Shown here: in pieces, positions 1 to 9,441 of the stretch
How the letters are laid out: every line of letters begins with the position of its first letter
How positions within the stretch are numbered: position 1 is the stretch's first letter
NCBI RefSeq assembly: GCF_042658925.1
Contig: NZ_JBHSRF010000018.1
Span: forward strand, 62,001-126,000
DNA: 64,000 nucleotides
From: Sphaerisporangium aureirubrum
Lineage (GTDB): Bacteria > Actinomycetota > Actinomycetes > Streptosporangiales > Streptosporangiaceae
Reading direction: 5' to 3'
Notes under the pieces: generated by a model
The model's database searches: none
Told to the model about the DNA's origin: nothing
Seen by the model: the letters and a program-made list of their open reading frames with translations, nothing else
Translations under genes and position numbers: made by a program

Positions 1-957
1 CGGCTGGCCGCCCTGCTGGGCCTCGGCGTGGTCGTCCTCACCGCGGCCACGGCCATCGGCTCCCGGCGCGTGCTGAACTCGTCGCTGCGGCCGGTGGACG
101 CCATCCGGGCCGAGCTGGACGTGATCAACGCCGCCTGCCCCGAGCGGCGGGTCCCCGTGCCGCCGGGTGAGGACGAGATCAGCCACCTGGCCCGGGGCGT
201 CAACCGCACCCTCGAACGGCTGCAGGTGGCCATGCAGCAGCAGCGCCAGTTCGCCTCGGACGCCTCCCACGACCTGCGCAGCCCCATCACCGCCATGCGC
301 GCCCAGGTGGAGGACGCCATGCTGGCGCCGGAGCAGACCAGCCTGGACGTGGTGGGCGACAACCTGCTGGTCAGCCTGGACCGCCTGCAGGCGATCGTCT
401 GCGACCTGCTGATGGCCGCGCGCCTGGACGCCGGGACGCCGGGGGGGCACGAGGTGATCGACCTGTCCGCGCTGGTCGCCGGGGAGATGAGCGGGCGGCA
501 CTCGGGTGTGAAGCTCAAGCCGGACCTGGAGCCGAACGTCGTCGTGGAGGGCGACCCGCTGCGGCTGGCCCGGCTGCTCATCAACCTGCTGGACAACGCC
601 GAACGCCACGCCGACACCACGGTCTGCGTGTCGATCCGCAAGCAGACCGCCGACCCGGGCGACCGGCGGTACCCCCACGGGCTCGCGGTCCTGGAGGTCG
701 CGGACGACGGGCCGGGCATCGACCGGGACAAGTGGGACATCGTGTTCCAGCGGTTCACCCGGCTGCCCGACGCCCGGAGCAAGGACTCCGGCGGCACCGG
801 CCTCGGCCTCGCCATCGCCCGCCAGATCGCCGAGATGAGCGGCGGAACCCTCACCATCGAGCCCAGCGAGCAGGGCGCCCGCTTCGTGCTGCGCCTCCCG
901 CTGTCGGGCTCGGCTCCCCCGCCGCACCGGCCTCCCCCGATGCCGACCTGCCCCTGA
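1..957 (+). CDS. Sensor histidine kinase, 5'-truncated by window edge
   Basis: C-terminal part of a two-component sensor histidine kinase, which autophosphorylates on His and passes the phosphate to a response regulator that must lie outside the window. The reading frame is open from base 1, so the true start is upstream. The first residues (LAALLGLGVVVLTAATAIG) look like the end of a membrane helix, followed by a HAMP-like linker. The H-box SDASHDLRSP places the phospho-accepting His near base 268. The ATPase N-box (NLLDNAERHA), G1 box (DDGPGID) and G2 box (GTGLGLAIAR) are all intact, so the kinase core looks functional. The tail after the core is a short Pro-rich stretch. The family is certain; the signal sensed is not visible. 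Confidence 0.93.
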   Translation, partial: RLAALLGLGVVVLTAATAIGSRRVLNSSLRPVDAIRAELDVINAACPERRVPVPPGEDEISHLARGVNRTLERLQVAMQQQRQFASDASHDLRSPITAMRAQVEDAMLAPEQTSLDVVGDNLLVSLDRLQAIVCDLLMAARLDAGTPGGHEVIDLSALVAGEMSGRHSGVKLKPDLEPNVVVEGDPLRLARLLINLLDNAERHADTTVCVSIRKQTADPGDRRYPHGLAVLEVADDGPGIDRDKWDIVFQRFTRLPDARSKDSGGTGLGLAIARQIAEMSGGTLTIEPSEQGARFVLRLPLSGSAPPPHRPPPMPTCP

Positions 958-1096
958 GGCGGCAGGCCCCGCGCGAGGCCGCCGCCAGGCGTGCCGCCTA
1001 ATGTGTGTGGTCGCGGGGGCTTCCCGTACGGCTCCGCGGGCGTGAGCATGGCCGGTGGGACGGTCGTCCCGGCGCGGCCACGGGAAGGACGGCAAC

Positions 1097-2167
1097 GTGA
1101 CCAGGAAGACGCCTTCGCTCGCCGACTCGGTGCGGGCCACCGGGGACGCGGTGGAGATCCTCGACCGCAGGGTGTACCCCTTCGAGCGGCGCTGGGTGCG
1201 CTGCGCCACGGTGGAGGACGTGGCGGTGGCGATCGAGCAGATGGTCACCCAGAGCCACGGGCCGCTGTTCGCCACCACCGCCGGGATGGCGCTGGCCGCC
1301 CGCGAGGCGCGCGGCGCCGGGCCGGGGGACGCCGCGGAGCGGCTGCGCGCGGCCGGACGCAGGCTGGTGTCCACCCGTCCGACCAACAACCACATCAGGG
1401 ACGCGGTCCGGGCGATCCTCCAGGCCACGGTGGACGGCCCGCTGGCCGGAGCGAGCGGCGAGGAGCTGGTCCCGGCGGTGGCGGAGGCCGCGGCGGCGCA
1501 CGACGCGGCGTACCGCGCGGGGTGCGCGGCGCTCGGCCGCAACGCCGCCGGGCTGCTGCCGGACGGCGCGCGGGTGCTCACCCACTGCTGGGGGGACGCC
1601 TACCTGATCGCGGCCGTCCAGGCGGCCGAGGACCTCGGCAAGCGGCTGGAGTTCGTCTGCACCGAGACCCGGCCGTACCTCCAGGGGGCCCGGCTGACCG
1701 CCGCGACCCTGGTGGAGATGGGGTACCGGCCCACGGTGATCACCGACGGCATGGTGCCCGCCGCCCTGGCCGGCGGGCTGGCCGACGTGGCGATGGTCGC
1801 CTCCGACCGGGTCACCATGGACGGCCATGTGGTCAACAAGGTCGGGACCCTTGCGGTCGCGCTGGCCGCGCGGGCGTTCGACGTGCCGTTCTACGTGCTC
1901 GCCCACGGCCCCGACCCCCACTCCCCCGGCATCGCGGACGTCGAGATCGAGCACCGCGACGGCACGGAGGTCCTGCACGCCCTCGGCGCGCGCACCGCCG
2001 CCGAGGGCACGGTCGGCTACTACCCCGCCTTCGACGCCACCCCGCCGCACCTGGTCACCAGGATCGTCACCGAACAGGGCGCCTACGCTCCCGCCGACCT
2101 CGCCGCCGCCCACTCGCTGCCCGCCGGGCCGGAAACCGCCCTGCCGTCCGGGGCGAGCCGGTCGTGA
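1097..2167 (+). CDS. IF2B/MtnA-superfamily sugar-phosphate isomerase-like protein
   Basis: About 356 residues of the eIF2B-alpha/MtnA fold, the family of methylthioribose-1-phosphate isomerase and ribose-1,5-bisphosphate isomerase. Family landmarks are VSTRPTN (~91-97), LTHCWGD with the presumed catalytic Cys164, ITDGM with the presumed catalytic Asp217, and SDRVTMDGHVVNKVGT (~236-251). I chose GTG 1097 because GGAAGGA lies 7 nt upstream; a longer frame from 1055 has no good ribosome site. No other methionine-salvage gene (mtnB, mtnC, mtnN) is adjacent, so MTR-1-P isomerase is only one option and a pentose-bisphosphate isomerase is equally possible. The Cys/Asp pair argues for an enzyme rather than an eIF2B-like regulator. 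Confidence 0.8.
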   Translation: MTRKTPSLADSVRATGDAVEILDRRVYPFERRWVRCATVEDVAVAIEQMVTQSHGPLFATTAGMALAAREARGAGPGDAAERLRAAGRRLVSTRPTNNHIRDAVRAILQATVDGPLAGASGEELVPAVAEAAAAHDAAYRAGCAALGRNAAGLLPDGARVLTHCWGDAYLIAAVQAAEDLGKRLEFVCTETRPYLQGARLTAATLVEMGYRPTVITDGMVPAALAGGLADVAMVASDRVTMDGHVVNKVGTLAVALAARAFDVPFYVLAHGPDPHSPGIADVEIEHRDGTEVLHALGARTAAEGTVGYYPAFDATPPHLVTRIVTEQGAYAPADLAAAHSLPAGPETALPSGASRS

Positions 2168-2357
2168 CGCGCCCTCCGGCGCCCTTTACAAAGTATCGTC
2201 CGGACATCCCGGGGCCGGTGTCGTAAGTCCGGGAAGACAGGGGGAGGATGAGAGTGTCGCGTGGTTGCCGGCCTTGCGTAACATTTGCCACCCCGGGCAG
2301 CTACGACGGCCTCCGTGACCTACACCCGCCCGATCCACCATTCGCGAGGAGTATCCG

Positions 2358-2591
2358 TTGACCACCGCACCGAAGACCGACAACCTCGACCTCGCCACGA
2401 ACGCCCAGGAGATGGCCGACTCCGCGCCGGCCGGGTCGCTCGGGCACGCCGCCGCCACGTCGGTGGCCATCACGCTCGCCACGACCCGCGACCTCCCCGA
2501 GGCCCGCGCCGTGCTCTCCGGCGTGACGCCCGACGAGGTGCGCAACGCCGCGATCGAGCTGTTCGACCGGATCGCCGCCCAGGCCTCCTGA
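2358..2591 (+). CDS. Small hypothetical protein, 77 aa
   Basis: Not recognised as a named family. The TTG start at 2358 is supported by GAGGAG 6-7 nt upstream. The product is small, Ala-rich and acidic, with two predicted helical stretches (SLGHAAATSVAITLATTRDL and VRNAAIELFDRIAAQ) and no Cys, signal peptide or membrane segment. It lies alone, about 190 bp after the IF2B-like gene and convergent with the cyclase-like gene. G/C at third positions and the ribosome site support coding; the function is unknown. Confidence 0.55.
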   Translation: MTTAPKTDNLDLATNAQEMADSAPAGSLGHAAATSVAITLATTRDLPEARAVLSGVTPDEVRNAAIELFDRIAAQAS

Positions 2592-2655
2592 CGCGACCGG
2601 CACGCCGGCGGCGGTACGCCCGCCGCGGAACGGGTCGCGAACGCCCGGCGCCGGG

Positions 2656-4206
2656 TCAGGTCGCCGGGATGTGGATCCAGGCGCGTTCGGTGAAGCCCTT
2701 TTCGGGGAGGGTGGCCTCCACCTGGTGGAACGTCTCCGGGCGCAGCCGTCCGTAGCCGTGCCCGATGACGTCGCGGTAGAGACCGTCGGGGACGATGAGC
2801 ACGAAGTCGGCGCCGGGGTGCCCGCTGAGCGCCTCCCGGGCGGCGGCCGAGTCCAGGATGCGGCGCACCGCGATGGTGGCGTCGCCGACCCAGCCGTTCC
2901 GCGCCCTGGTGGTGAGGCCGCGGTGCACGGCCACCCGCAGGCGCACCCTGGCGTGCTCGCTCAGATCGGCGTTGACCTCCGCGAGCGACTGCCGCAGCCC
3001 CTCGACCAACAGGGGGATCACCACCGTCTCGTCCAGGTGCTCGGGCAGCACGGCGAACTGCCCGTCCCCCGACAGCTGGAGATCCACGTCCGCGTCGGCC
3101 AGCCCCGCGTGCTCGCGCGCCTGCGCCAGGACGTCCGCCAGCCGCCGCTGCGCCCGCACCGCCTCGGGGTTGCGGAACCTGCTGAACCGCTCCATGTCCG
3201 CCGCCAGGCACAACCGCACCCGCGTCACCCCGTCCGGCACCCGTGCCTCCCGGGGACGGCCGACCGGCGCGAACGGGCCCTCGGCGAAGGTGCCCTCCCC
3301 GGACGGCCCGGACGCGGCCGTGACCTCCGGCGGGACGCGGCGGGACACCGGCACGTCCCGGGCCGCGGGGGTGCGGGGCGGGGCCAGCGGGGTGAGGAGC
3401 GGGACGGGGACGGTGAAGCGCCAGGGGGCGCGGGCGCGGACGTGCTCCACCGCACCGGTCCCCGGCGCGCGCCAGAAGGCCGGATGGCGGACCGAGGAGT
3501 CCACCCGCAGCTCCCCCGCCAGCTCGGCCATGCCGGACGGCACCCGCAGCAGGGCGTACCCCGCGCAGGCCCCCGGGACCTCCTGCCGCCCGGTCACGTC
3601 GCCGAACAGCCAGTCGAACACCGGGTCCCCGAGCCCGGTAGCCGACACCCGGGCCACGTTTCCCACCCCGCTCCCCCGCTCCCGGGAACCACGCCTCCCG
3701 AACCCCCCCGCCTCGGAACCCCATCCTTCGGGACCCCATCCTTCGGGACCTCGGCCCTCGGGACCCCAAGCCTCGGGACCCCAAGCCTCGGCGCCCCATC
3801 CCCCGGAGGTCCGGTCCCCTTGGCCCGGATACCCGGGATCGGCTGCGCCGGACGGGCGCCCGCCCGGCCCGGCCGGTCCGCCGGACGCGCGCAGGTCCAC
3901 CACGGCCGCCCGGTGATCGTCCAGGCGGACCCGCAGGTAGACGGCCACGTAGCGGCGCCCGCGCGGCAGCGGGCCCAGCCGGGCCGCGAAACGGACCCCG
4001 ACGCAGGCGTAGTCCCCGTCCGGCCAGTCCTCCGCCGCCCGGCCGGGGACGTCGGCCAGGGCGACGGCCGACACCGCCGGGACGTCGTAGGCGACACGGG
4101 TCAGCCGGTGATCGCGCACACCCCTGGACCAGCGCCGCGCCCGCCGGGCGACCAGCTCGCCCCAGGCCGCCCCGCCACCGGACCCTCCCGCCTGCCCTGC
4201 TGACAC
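2656..4206 (-). CDS. Protein with C-terminal nucleotide-cyclase-like domain and WGPE-repeat linker
   Basis: About 516 residues. GTG at 4206 has GAGGAGG 5-6 nt upstream; an upstream ATG at 4278 lacks this. A beta-rich N-terminal region (~30-105, resuming ~185-275) is split by a Gly/Pro/Trp linker made of 5-residue repeats (~137-164). Residues ~328-516 resemble the class III nucleotidyl-cyclase fold seen in large actinobacterial signalling and conflict proteins: an opening strand VRLCLAADMERFSRF, a central SGDGQFAVLP, and a final VGDATIAVRRILDSAAAR segment. The usual pair of metal-binding Asp is not clearly complete (ADMERF gives one), so catalysis is uncertain and it may be a ligand-binding relative. 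A NUDIX-like gene starts upstream on the same strand. The assignment is from pattern recognition only. Confidence 0.6.
   Translation of the reverse strand: MSAGQAGGSGGGAAWGELVARRARRWSRGVRDHRLTRVAYDVPAVSAVALADVPGRAAEDWPDGDYACVGVRFAARLGPLPRGRRYVAVYLRVRLDDHRAAVVDLRASGGPAGPGGRPSGAADPGYPGQGDRTSGGWGAEAWGPEAWGPEGRGPEGWGPEGWGSEAGGFGRRGSRERGSGVGNVARVSATGLGDPVFDWLFGDVTGRQEVPGACAGYALLRVPSGMAELAGELRVDSSVRHPAFWRAPGTGAVEHVRARAPWRFTVPVPLLTPLAPPRTPAARDVPVSRRVPPEVTAASGPSGEGTFAEGPFAPVGRPREARVPDGVTRVRLCLAADMERFSRFRNPEAVRAQRRLADVLAQAREHAGLADADVDLQLSGDGQFAVLPEHLDETVVIPLLVEGLRQSLAEVNADLSEHARVRLRVAVHRGLTTRARNGWVGDATIAVRRILDSAAAREALSGHPGADFVLIVPDGLYRDVIGHGYGRLRPETFHQVEATLPEKGFTERAWIHIPAT
3715..3798 (-). repeat. 15-bp tandem repeats encoding WGPE(A/G) units
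   Basis: Five to six copies of a 15-bp unit (on the + strand CCATCCTTCGGGACC and variants such as CCAAGCCTCGGGACC) encode consecutive WGPEA/WGPEG pentapeptides in the linker of the cyclase-like protein. The reading frame is kept through all copies. Near-identical neighbouring units suggest recent slippage expansion. Confidence 0.85.
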
Positions 4207-4299
4207 GACATCCTCCTCACTCGCGCGGTACGCCCAGCCATCGGGACACGCCGAGCGGTCCCCTCCGCGACGCGGCACGGCCGGTGACCCGGCCGCCCT

Positions 4300-4381
4300 C
4301 GTCGCCCCCGGCGGTCCCGCGCGGGCGCGGCGTGACCGGTCGCCCCCCCGGGCGGTCCCGCGCGGGCGCGGCGTGACCGGT
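4300..4381. repeat. Tandem duplication, ~41-bp period, intergenic
   Basis: A 31-bp segment ending GCGTGACCGGT occurs at 4310-4340 and again at 4351-4381, each preceded by a C-tract. It lies in the gap between the NUDIX-like gene and the cyclase-like gene and is almost all G/C. No function is evident; it could act as a structured RNA spacer or be a replication-slippage product. Confidence 0.8.
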
Positions 4382-4413
4382 GACCCGGGGCCGTATCCCC
4401 CCGGGCCGCCGGG

Positions 4414-5196
4414 TCAGAGCATCGGCGGCAGGTCGGACTGGCGTTTGCGGCGGACGCCGATCAGGTACGCGGAGTGGGGGGCGATCAGGGCGGCGCCGCA
4501 GCGGCCGTGGAGGATCTCGCTTTCGGTGGCGCACACGACCTCGGAGGCGGACGGGTCGCCGCCGACCTCGATCAGGCGCTGCCACAGCCACGCGGCGGCA
4601 CCGTGGGTGGTGACCAGGTCGTACACGTCGAAGCGGCGCAGCTGGCGGTACGGCCGGCCGGGAACGTTGTAGGGGCCCTCCAGCAGGGTGCGGTGGTGGG
4701 CGAAGGCGAGGCCGGGGACCTCGCCGGCCAGGGCGGGCAGGCCGACCTCCTCCAGCTCCTCCTCCAGCTCGCGGCGCAGGCACTCGTCGGTGTCCTCGCG
4801 GTAGGCGCCGCCGTCGAACCACGTGACGAAGCGCCGCACCGACCGGGACGGCAGGAAGCCCCGCAGGTCCGCGCGGGCGCGCCCGGCCTCGGAGGTGAAC
4901 CGCTCCTGGCGGAAGCCGAGGGAGTCCAGCAGCCGGGCGGCCGGGGGGAAGAATTTGTACACGCCGCCCGGCGGGCCGTACGAGCCCGGCCTGTTGCGCA
5001 TGTGGAACAGGACGTACCGGTGATCGTCCTTGATGCGCAGCAGCGCGCTGAAGGAGACGCGCACGGTGCGGGGATTGAGGACGCCGTAGGCCGCGCCCGG
5101 AGGCCGTGCGGCCCGCACCAGGGGCCCGTCCGGTGGTGCCCTGCCGGCCATGGGGACCCCCGCGAGGCCGAAGTCGGTGAACGGCTCGACCATCAT
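4414..5196 (-). CDS. NUDIX-like protein resembling SMODS-associated NUDIX family
   Basis: 260 residues. Core features are a first strand VRVSFSALLRIKDDHRYVLF (~45-64), a PPGGVYKFF motif (~75-83) and a NUDIX-box-like helix DECLRRELEEELEEVGL (~137-153) preceded by a WFDGG turn. The box departs from GX5EX7REUXEEXGU: RELEEE is followed by three extra residues before the closing Gly-Leu, so hydrolase activity is doubtful. The order 'RVSFSALLRI... PPGGVYK... DLRGFLP... FVTWF... REL.EEL' is what I associate with the SMODS-associated NUDIX domain of bacterial nucleotide-second-messenger conflict systems, where it is thought to bind rather than hydrolyse nucleotides. The ATG pair at 5196/5193 has only a weak ribosome site; the start is approximate. 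Confidence 0.6.
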   Translation of the reverse strand: MMVEPFTDFGLAGVPMAGRAPPDGPLVRAARPPGAAYGVLNPRTVRVSFSALLRIKDDHRYVLFHMRNRPGSYGPPGGVYKFFPPAARLLDSLGFRQERFTSEAGRARADLRGFLPSRSVRRFVTWFDGGAYREDTDECLRRELEEELEEVGLPALAGEVPGLAFAHHRTLLEGPYNVPGRPYRQLRRFDVYDLVTTHGAAAWLWQRLIEVGGDPSASEVVCATESEILHGRCGAALIAPHSAYLIGVRRKRQSDLPPML

Positions 5197-5335
5197 CGCA
5201 CGCGGTCCCCAGCCGGGCCACCGCCTCCGCGAGCCGGGGCCGGGCGGAGGCGGGTGGCGGGTGACCACGGGGGTGCGGGGAAAGAATCGGGTGTGCGGGC
5301 CGGGGGGCACACCGCGGGCCCGGATCGGGGGACAC

Positions 5336-6490
5336 ATGATCACCAAAGAGACGGTGGACCGGATCATCGGCTTCGACGGGGACGAGTTGCCCGTGGTCTC
5401 CCTGTACGCGGGGATGTGCGCGGGCGACGCCGGTTCCCTGTCCACGCGGATCAACAGCATGCTGCACGAGATACGGCCCCTCGCGCACGACGGGTCGATC
5501 GGGCGCCGGGCCCGGATGTCGCTGCGGGGGGACATCGAGCGGCTGGAGAGCCTGGAGGACACGGCGCGGCTGGAGTCCGGCACGCTGGCGGTGTTCTCGT
5601 GCACCGGGCAGGAGCTGTTCGAGCGGGTCGTGCTCCCCCGGGCGCTGCACGACCGGATCGTGGTGGACACCGCGCCGTGGACGCGCCCCATGCTGGGGGT
5701 GCTGGAGGAGTACCACCGCAGCTGCGTGGTGGTGGCCGACCGGCGGTCGGCGGAGGCGTGGGAGCTGTACCAGGACGAGATGCGCCAGATCGGCAAGGTC
5801 GAGGACCCGGCGCTGCGCAAGCCCAACTTCGCCGGGTGGTACGGCCTGGCCGAGCACGGCGTGCGCAACCGGGCCGACGACCTGGCCCGGCGGCACTACC
5901 GCAACACCGCCCGCATGCTCGCCGAGCTGTTCCGCACCGGCGGCCACGAGCTGCTGATCATCGGGGGGCACCCCGAGGAGGTGCCGAACCTGGTCGAGTT
6001 CCTGCCCCGCCCGCTGCGGGAGCGGCTGGCGGGCACCTTCGCGGTGGACCCGCGCACCGCCACGCCCGCCGACATCCGGCACGGCGCCGAGCGCATCGCC
6101 GAGCGGTACGAGCGCGACGAGGAGCGCCGGTGGGTGTCGGACGTGCTGGACCGCGCGGCCGAGGGGCGGCCCGCGGCGATCGGCCTGGACGACTGCCTGT
6201 GGGCGGGCTCGGTCGCGGCGGTGCAGTCCCTGCTGGTGCAGGACGGCATGGCGGTGCCCGGCGTGGTGTGCGAGGAGTCCGGGTGGCTGGCCACCGCCGG
6301 GGACGTGTGCCCGCTGTGCGGCGGCCCGGCCCGGCCGACCTCCGACGTGCTGAACGCCCTGGCCGAGGCGGTGATCGACGAGGGCGGCCGCGTGGAGCAC
6401 GTCCTCGCCGACACCGAGCTGAAGGCGTACATGGTCGCCGCCTCCCTGCGCTTCCCGCTCCCCCCGCGCCCGGAGCGCTCCGCCGCCTGA
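5336..6490 (+). CDS. eRF1-like (baeRF/Balon-type) ribosome-associated factor
   Basis: 384 residues, ATG 5336 after a GGGGGA purine run. The layout matches bacterial/archaeal-type eRF1 relatives: an N-terminal domain with VSLYAGM and a paired GTLAVFSC strand, a middle domain containing CVVVADRRSAEAWELY, and a C-terminal L7Ae-like domain with LIIGGH and a CPLCGG zinc-binding-like motif near the end. Actinobacterial members include Rv2629, a relative of the hibernation factor Balon, which binds the ribosomal A site in stressed cells. No GGQ peptide-release motif is visible, so it is unlikely to be a release factor. It is transcribed away from the NUDIX-like gene. Which baeRF subfamily it belongs to cannot be settled here. 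Confidence 0.75.
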   Translation: MITKETVDRIIGFDGDELPVVSLYAGMCAGDAGSLSTRINSMLHEIRPLAHDGSIGRRARMSLRGDIERLESLEDTARLESGTLAVFSCTGQELFERVVLPRALHDRIVVDTAPWTRPMLGVLEEYHRSCVVVADRRSAEAWELYQDEMRQIGKVEDPALRKPNFAGWYGLAEHGVRNRADDLARRHYRNTARMLAELFRTGGHELLIIGGHPEEVPNLVEFLPRPLRERLAGTFAVDPRTATPADIRHGAERIAERYERDEERRWVSDVLDRAAEGRPAAIGLDDCLWAGSVAAVQSLLVQDGMAVPGVVCEESGWLATAGDVCPLCGGPARPTSDVLNALAEAVIDEGGRVEHVLADTELKAYMVAASLRFPLPPRPERSAA

Positions 6491-6500
6491 CCGCGGCCGT

Positions 6501-6526
6501 GCCGCGCCCCCGCCGCCGGGCGCGGC
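6501..6526. terminator. GC hairpin between convergent genes
   Basis: Nine-base-pair perfect stem (GCCGCGCCC with GGGCGCGGC) and an 8-nt loop, 10 nt after the eRF1-like stop and before the end of the convergent dehydrogenase gene. No T-tract follows, which is usual for high-GC actinobacterial terminators. Confidence 0.5.
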
Positions 6527-6593
6527 GACGGGGCCGCGGCGGGCACCGGTCGGCCGACGCGCGGGCCCCTCGGCGGGAGGCGTTCACTCCTCG

Positions 6594-7745
<1,152 letters not shown>

Positions 7746-7844
7746 TGCCGTCCTCCTGACCTCCAGCCTGAGGAGCCGGGTGGCGGCGCGGCGCCATGCG
7801 CGTCCGGCGCGCTCCCGGCCACGTCTCCGACCGTCACGCGACGG

Positions 7845-7891
7845 CCCGCGCGCCACATCCCCCGACCTGACGGGGGGGATCGGCGCGCGGG
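7845..7891 (-). terminator. Long nested hairpin downstream of rskA
   Basis: Outer 10-bp stem CCCGCGCGCC/GGCGCGCGGG enclosing an inner ATCCCCC/GGGGGAT stem with a GACCTGAC loop. It begins 9 nt after the anti-sigma stop codon, consistent with ending the sigK-rskA transcript before the dehydrogenase gene. Confidence 0.65.
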
Positions 7892-7899
7892 CGCGGGGC

Positions 7900-8649
7900 T
7901 CAGGCGCCAGGCAGCGGCACCGCCACCACCGGGTCGCCGGACGGCTTCGCGGAGCCGCCGTCGGGTTCCACGGTCACCCCGACCGTGGTGGCGTCCCCGA
8001 CCTCGCCGAGCACCATCGGCGGCGTGCGACCGGCGGCGTCCGGCCTGGTCAGGCCGCTCGGCAGCGCGCCCCCCGGGCCGATGCGCCACAGCTGGTAGGT
8101 CTTCCCGGCGGGCAGCGGCGCCAGCCCGGCGGAGTAGAAGACCATCCGGCCCTCGGTGCGGGAGATCACCACGGTGGCGGCGCCGCCGGGGGTGTCCCTG
8201 CTGACCAGGCGGGCGTCCGGCGCGGCGAGCACCGCGGCGACGGCCCGGCCGCTTGCCCGCTCCTTGTCCAGCAGGTCCTGGATCCGCACGGCCACCACAC
8301 CGGAGCCCACGGCGACGACCAGGCAGGCGGCGGCCAGCCCGGTGGCCAGCCGGGGCCACCACGCGGCGCGGGCGGGCGCGCGGTCCGGCCTGCGCAGCGG
8401 AACGGGCGCGACGGCCGGGGGAAGCTGGCGGACCTGACCGATCTCGGCCATGACCCGGGAGCGCAGCTCGGGCGAGGGCTGCCGGGCGACCGCGGCGCCG
8501 ATGCGGGCCGTGGTCTCGCGCAGCCCGCGGGCCTCGGCCGCGCACTCGGCGCACTGGGCCAGGTGCTCCTCGAAGCGGGTCTCGTCGGCGGGGTCGTCTA
8601 TGGCGTACAGCGCGTAGGCGCCGGCCAGAGTGTGCGCGTCGTGACTCAT
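7900..8649 (-). CDS. rskA: Anti-sigma-K factor RskA
   Basis: 249 residues. A membrane-anchored anti-sigma factor that holds SigK inactive. The N-terminal zinc-type anti-sigma motif is FEEHLAQCAEC (H-x3-C-x2-C). A Pro-rich linker leads to one membrane helix (~96-116, LATGLAAACLVVAVGSG), then an extracytoplasmic RskA domain with the signature GKTYQLWRIGPGG. Its ATG overlaps the sigK stop (ATGA), indicating translational coupling. The ZAS Cys pair and extracellular domain are consistent with release by redox or proteolytic signals, as known for the mycobacterial homologue. Confidence 0.93.
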   Translation of the reverse strand: MSHDAHTLAGAYALYAIDDPADETRFEEHLAQCAECAAEARGLRETTARIGAAVARQPSPELRSRVMAEIGQVRQLPPAVAPVPLRRPDRAPARAAWWPRLATGLAAACLVVAVGSGVVAVRIQDLLDKERASGRAVAAVLAAPDARLVSRDTPGGAATVVISRTEGRMVFYSAGLAPLPAGKTYQLWRIGPGGALPSGLTRPDAAGRTPPMVLGEVGDATTVGVTVEPDGGSAKPSGDPVVAVPLPGA

Positions 8650-9236
8650 CGTTCCACCCCCAGGCAGTCGCGCATGCGGATCAGTCCGTCGCGCATCCGG
8701 GTCTTCACCGTGGCCAGCGGGACCCGCAGCAGCTCGGAGACCTCCCGGTAGCTGTATCCCCCGTAGTAGGCGTACGTGACCGACTCCCGTTGCAGCTCGG
8801 TGAGGGTGCCCAGGCAGCGGCGCAGCCGCTCCCACTCCATGGTCGTCTCCACCGACTCCGCGACGTCGTCGTAGGGGCGGCGGACCTCCAGGCGGGCCGC
8901 GCGGGTCTCCCGGTCGGCCGCCGCCTGCGCGGTGCGCACCCGGTCGACCGCGCGGTGGTGGGCGATGGTCATCACCCACGACATGGCCGAGCCGCGCGCC
9001 GTCTCGAAGCGCGCGGCGGAGCGCCAGATCTCCACCAGCACCTCCTGGGCGATCTCCTCGGCCTGCGCGGGGTCCCGCAGCACCCGCAGGGCCAGGCCGT
9101 ACACCGGCCCGGACACCATGTCGTACACCTGCTCGAAGGCCGGACGGTCGCCGCGGGCGACCCGTTCCAGCAGTTGTTCCAGCCCGGGGCGCTCATGGCG
9201 GCCGCCGTCCAGGGGGAGGGCCCGGTCGGACCTCAT
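8646..9236 (-). CDS. sigK: ECF RNA polymerase sigma factor SigK
   Basis: 196 residues. Region 2 runs about 20-95 (AFEQVYDMVSGPVYGLALRV ... SWVMTIAHHRAVDRVR) and region 4 about 130-190 (LTELQRESVTYAYYGGYSYR, followed by VSELLRVPLATVKTRMRDGL). There is no SnoaL or other C-terminal extension. The start at 9236 follows a GGGGTGA purine stretch. It is coupled by a 4-bp overlap to rskA, the standard SigK arrangement. Targets cannot be deduced, since no obvious SigK-type promoter was recognised in the window. Confidence 0.93.
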   Translation of the reverse strand: MRSDRALPLDGGRHERPGLEQLLERVARGDRPAFEQVYDMVSGPVYGLALRVLRDPAQAEEIAQEVLVEIWRSAARFETARGSAMSWVMTIAHHRAVDRVRTAQAAADRETRAARLEVRRPYDDVAESVETTMEWERLRRCLGTLTELQRESVTYAYYGGYSYREVSELLRVPLATVKTRMRDGLIRMRDCLGVER

Positions 9237-9441
9237 CCAGTCACCCCAACCGTCGTAGATGCGGACACAGCTGGTTCGGAGCCCGCCGCGCCGTGGATGG
9301 CGCGGCGGCCGAGGGATTTCCGGGAACCGCGATGCGGGCCGGCCGAATCATGCCCGGTGAGGCGGGTGGGCGCCCCTGGATGGAAGGCGGGCCCCGCCCA
9401 CGGCATCATGTCACCCAGCACCGACGACCGAGGAGCGGCAC

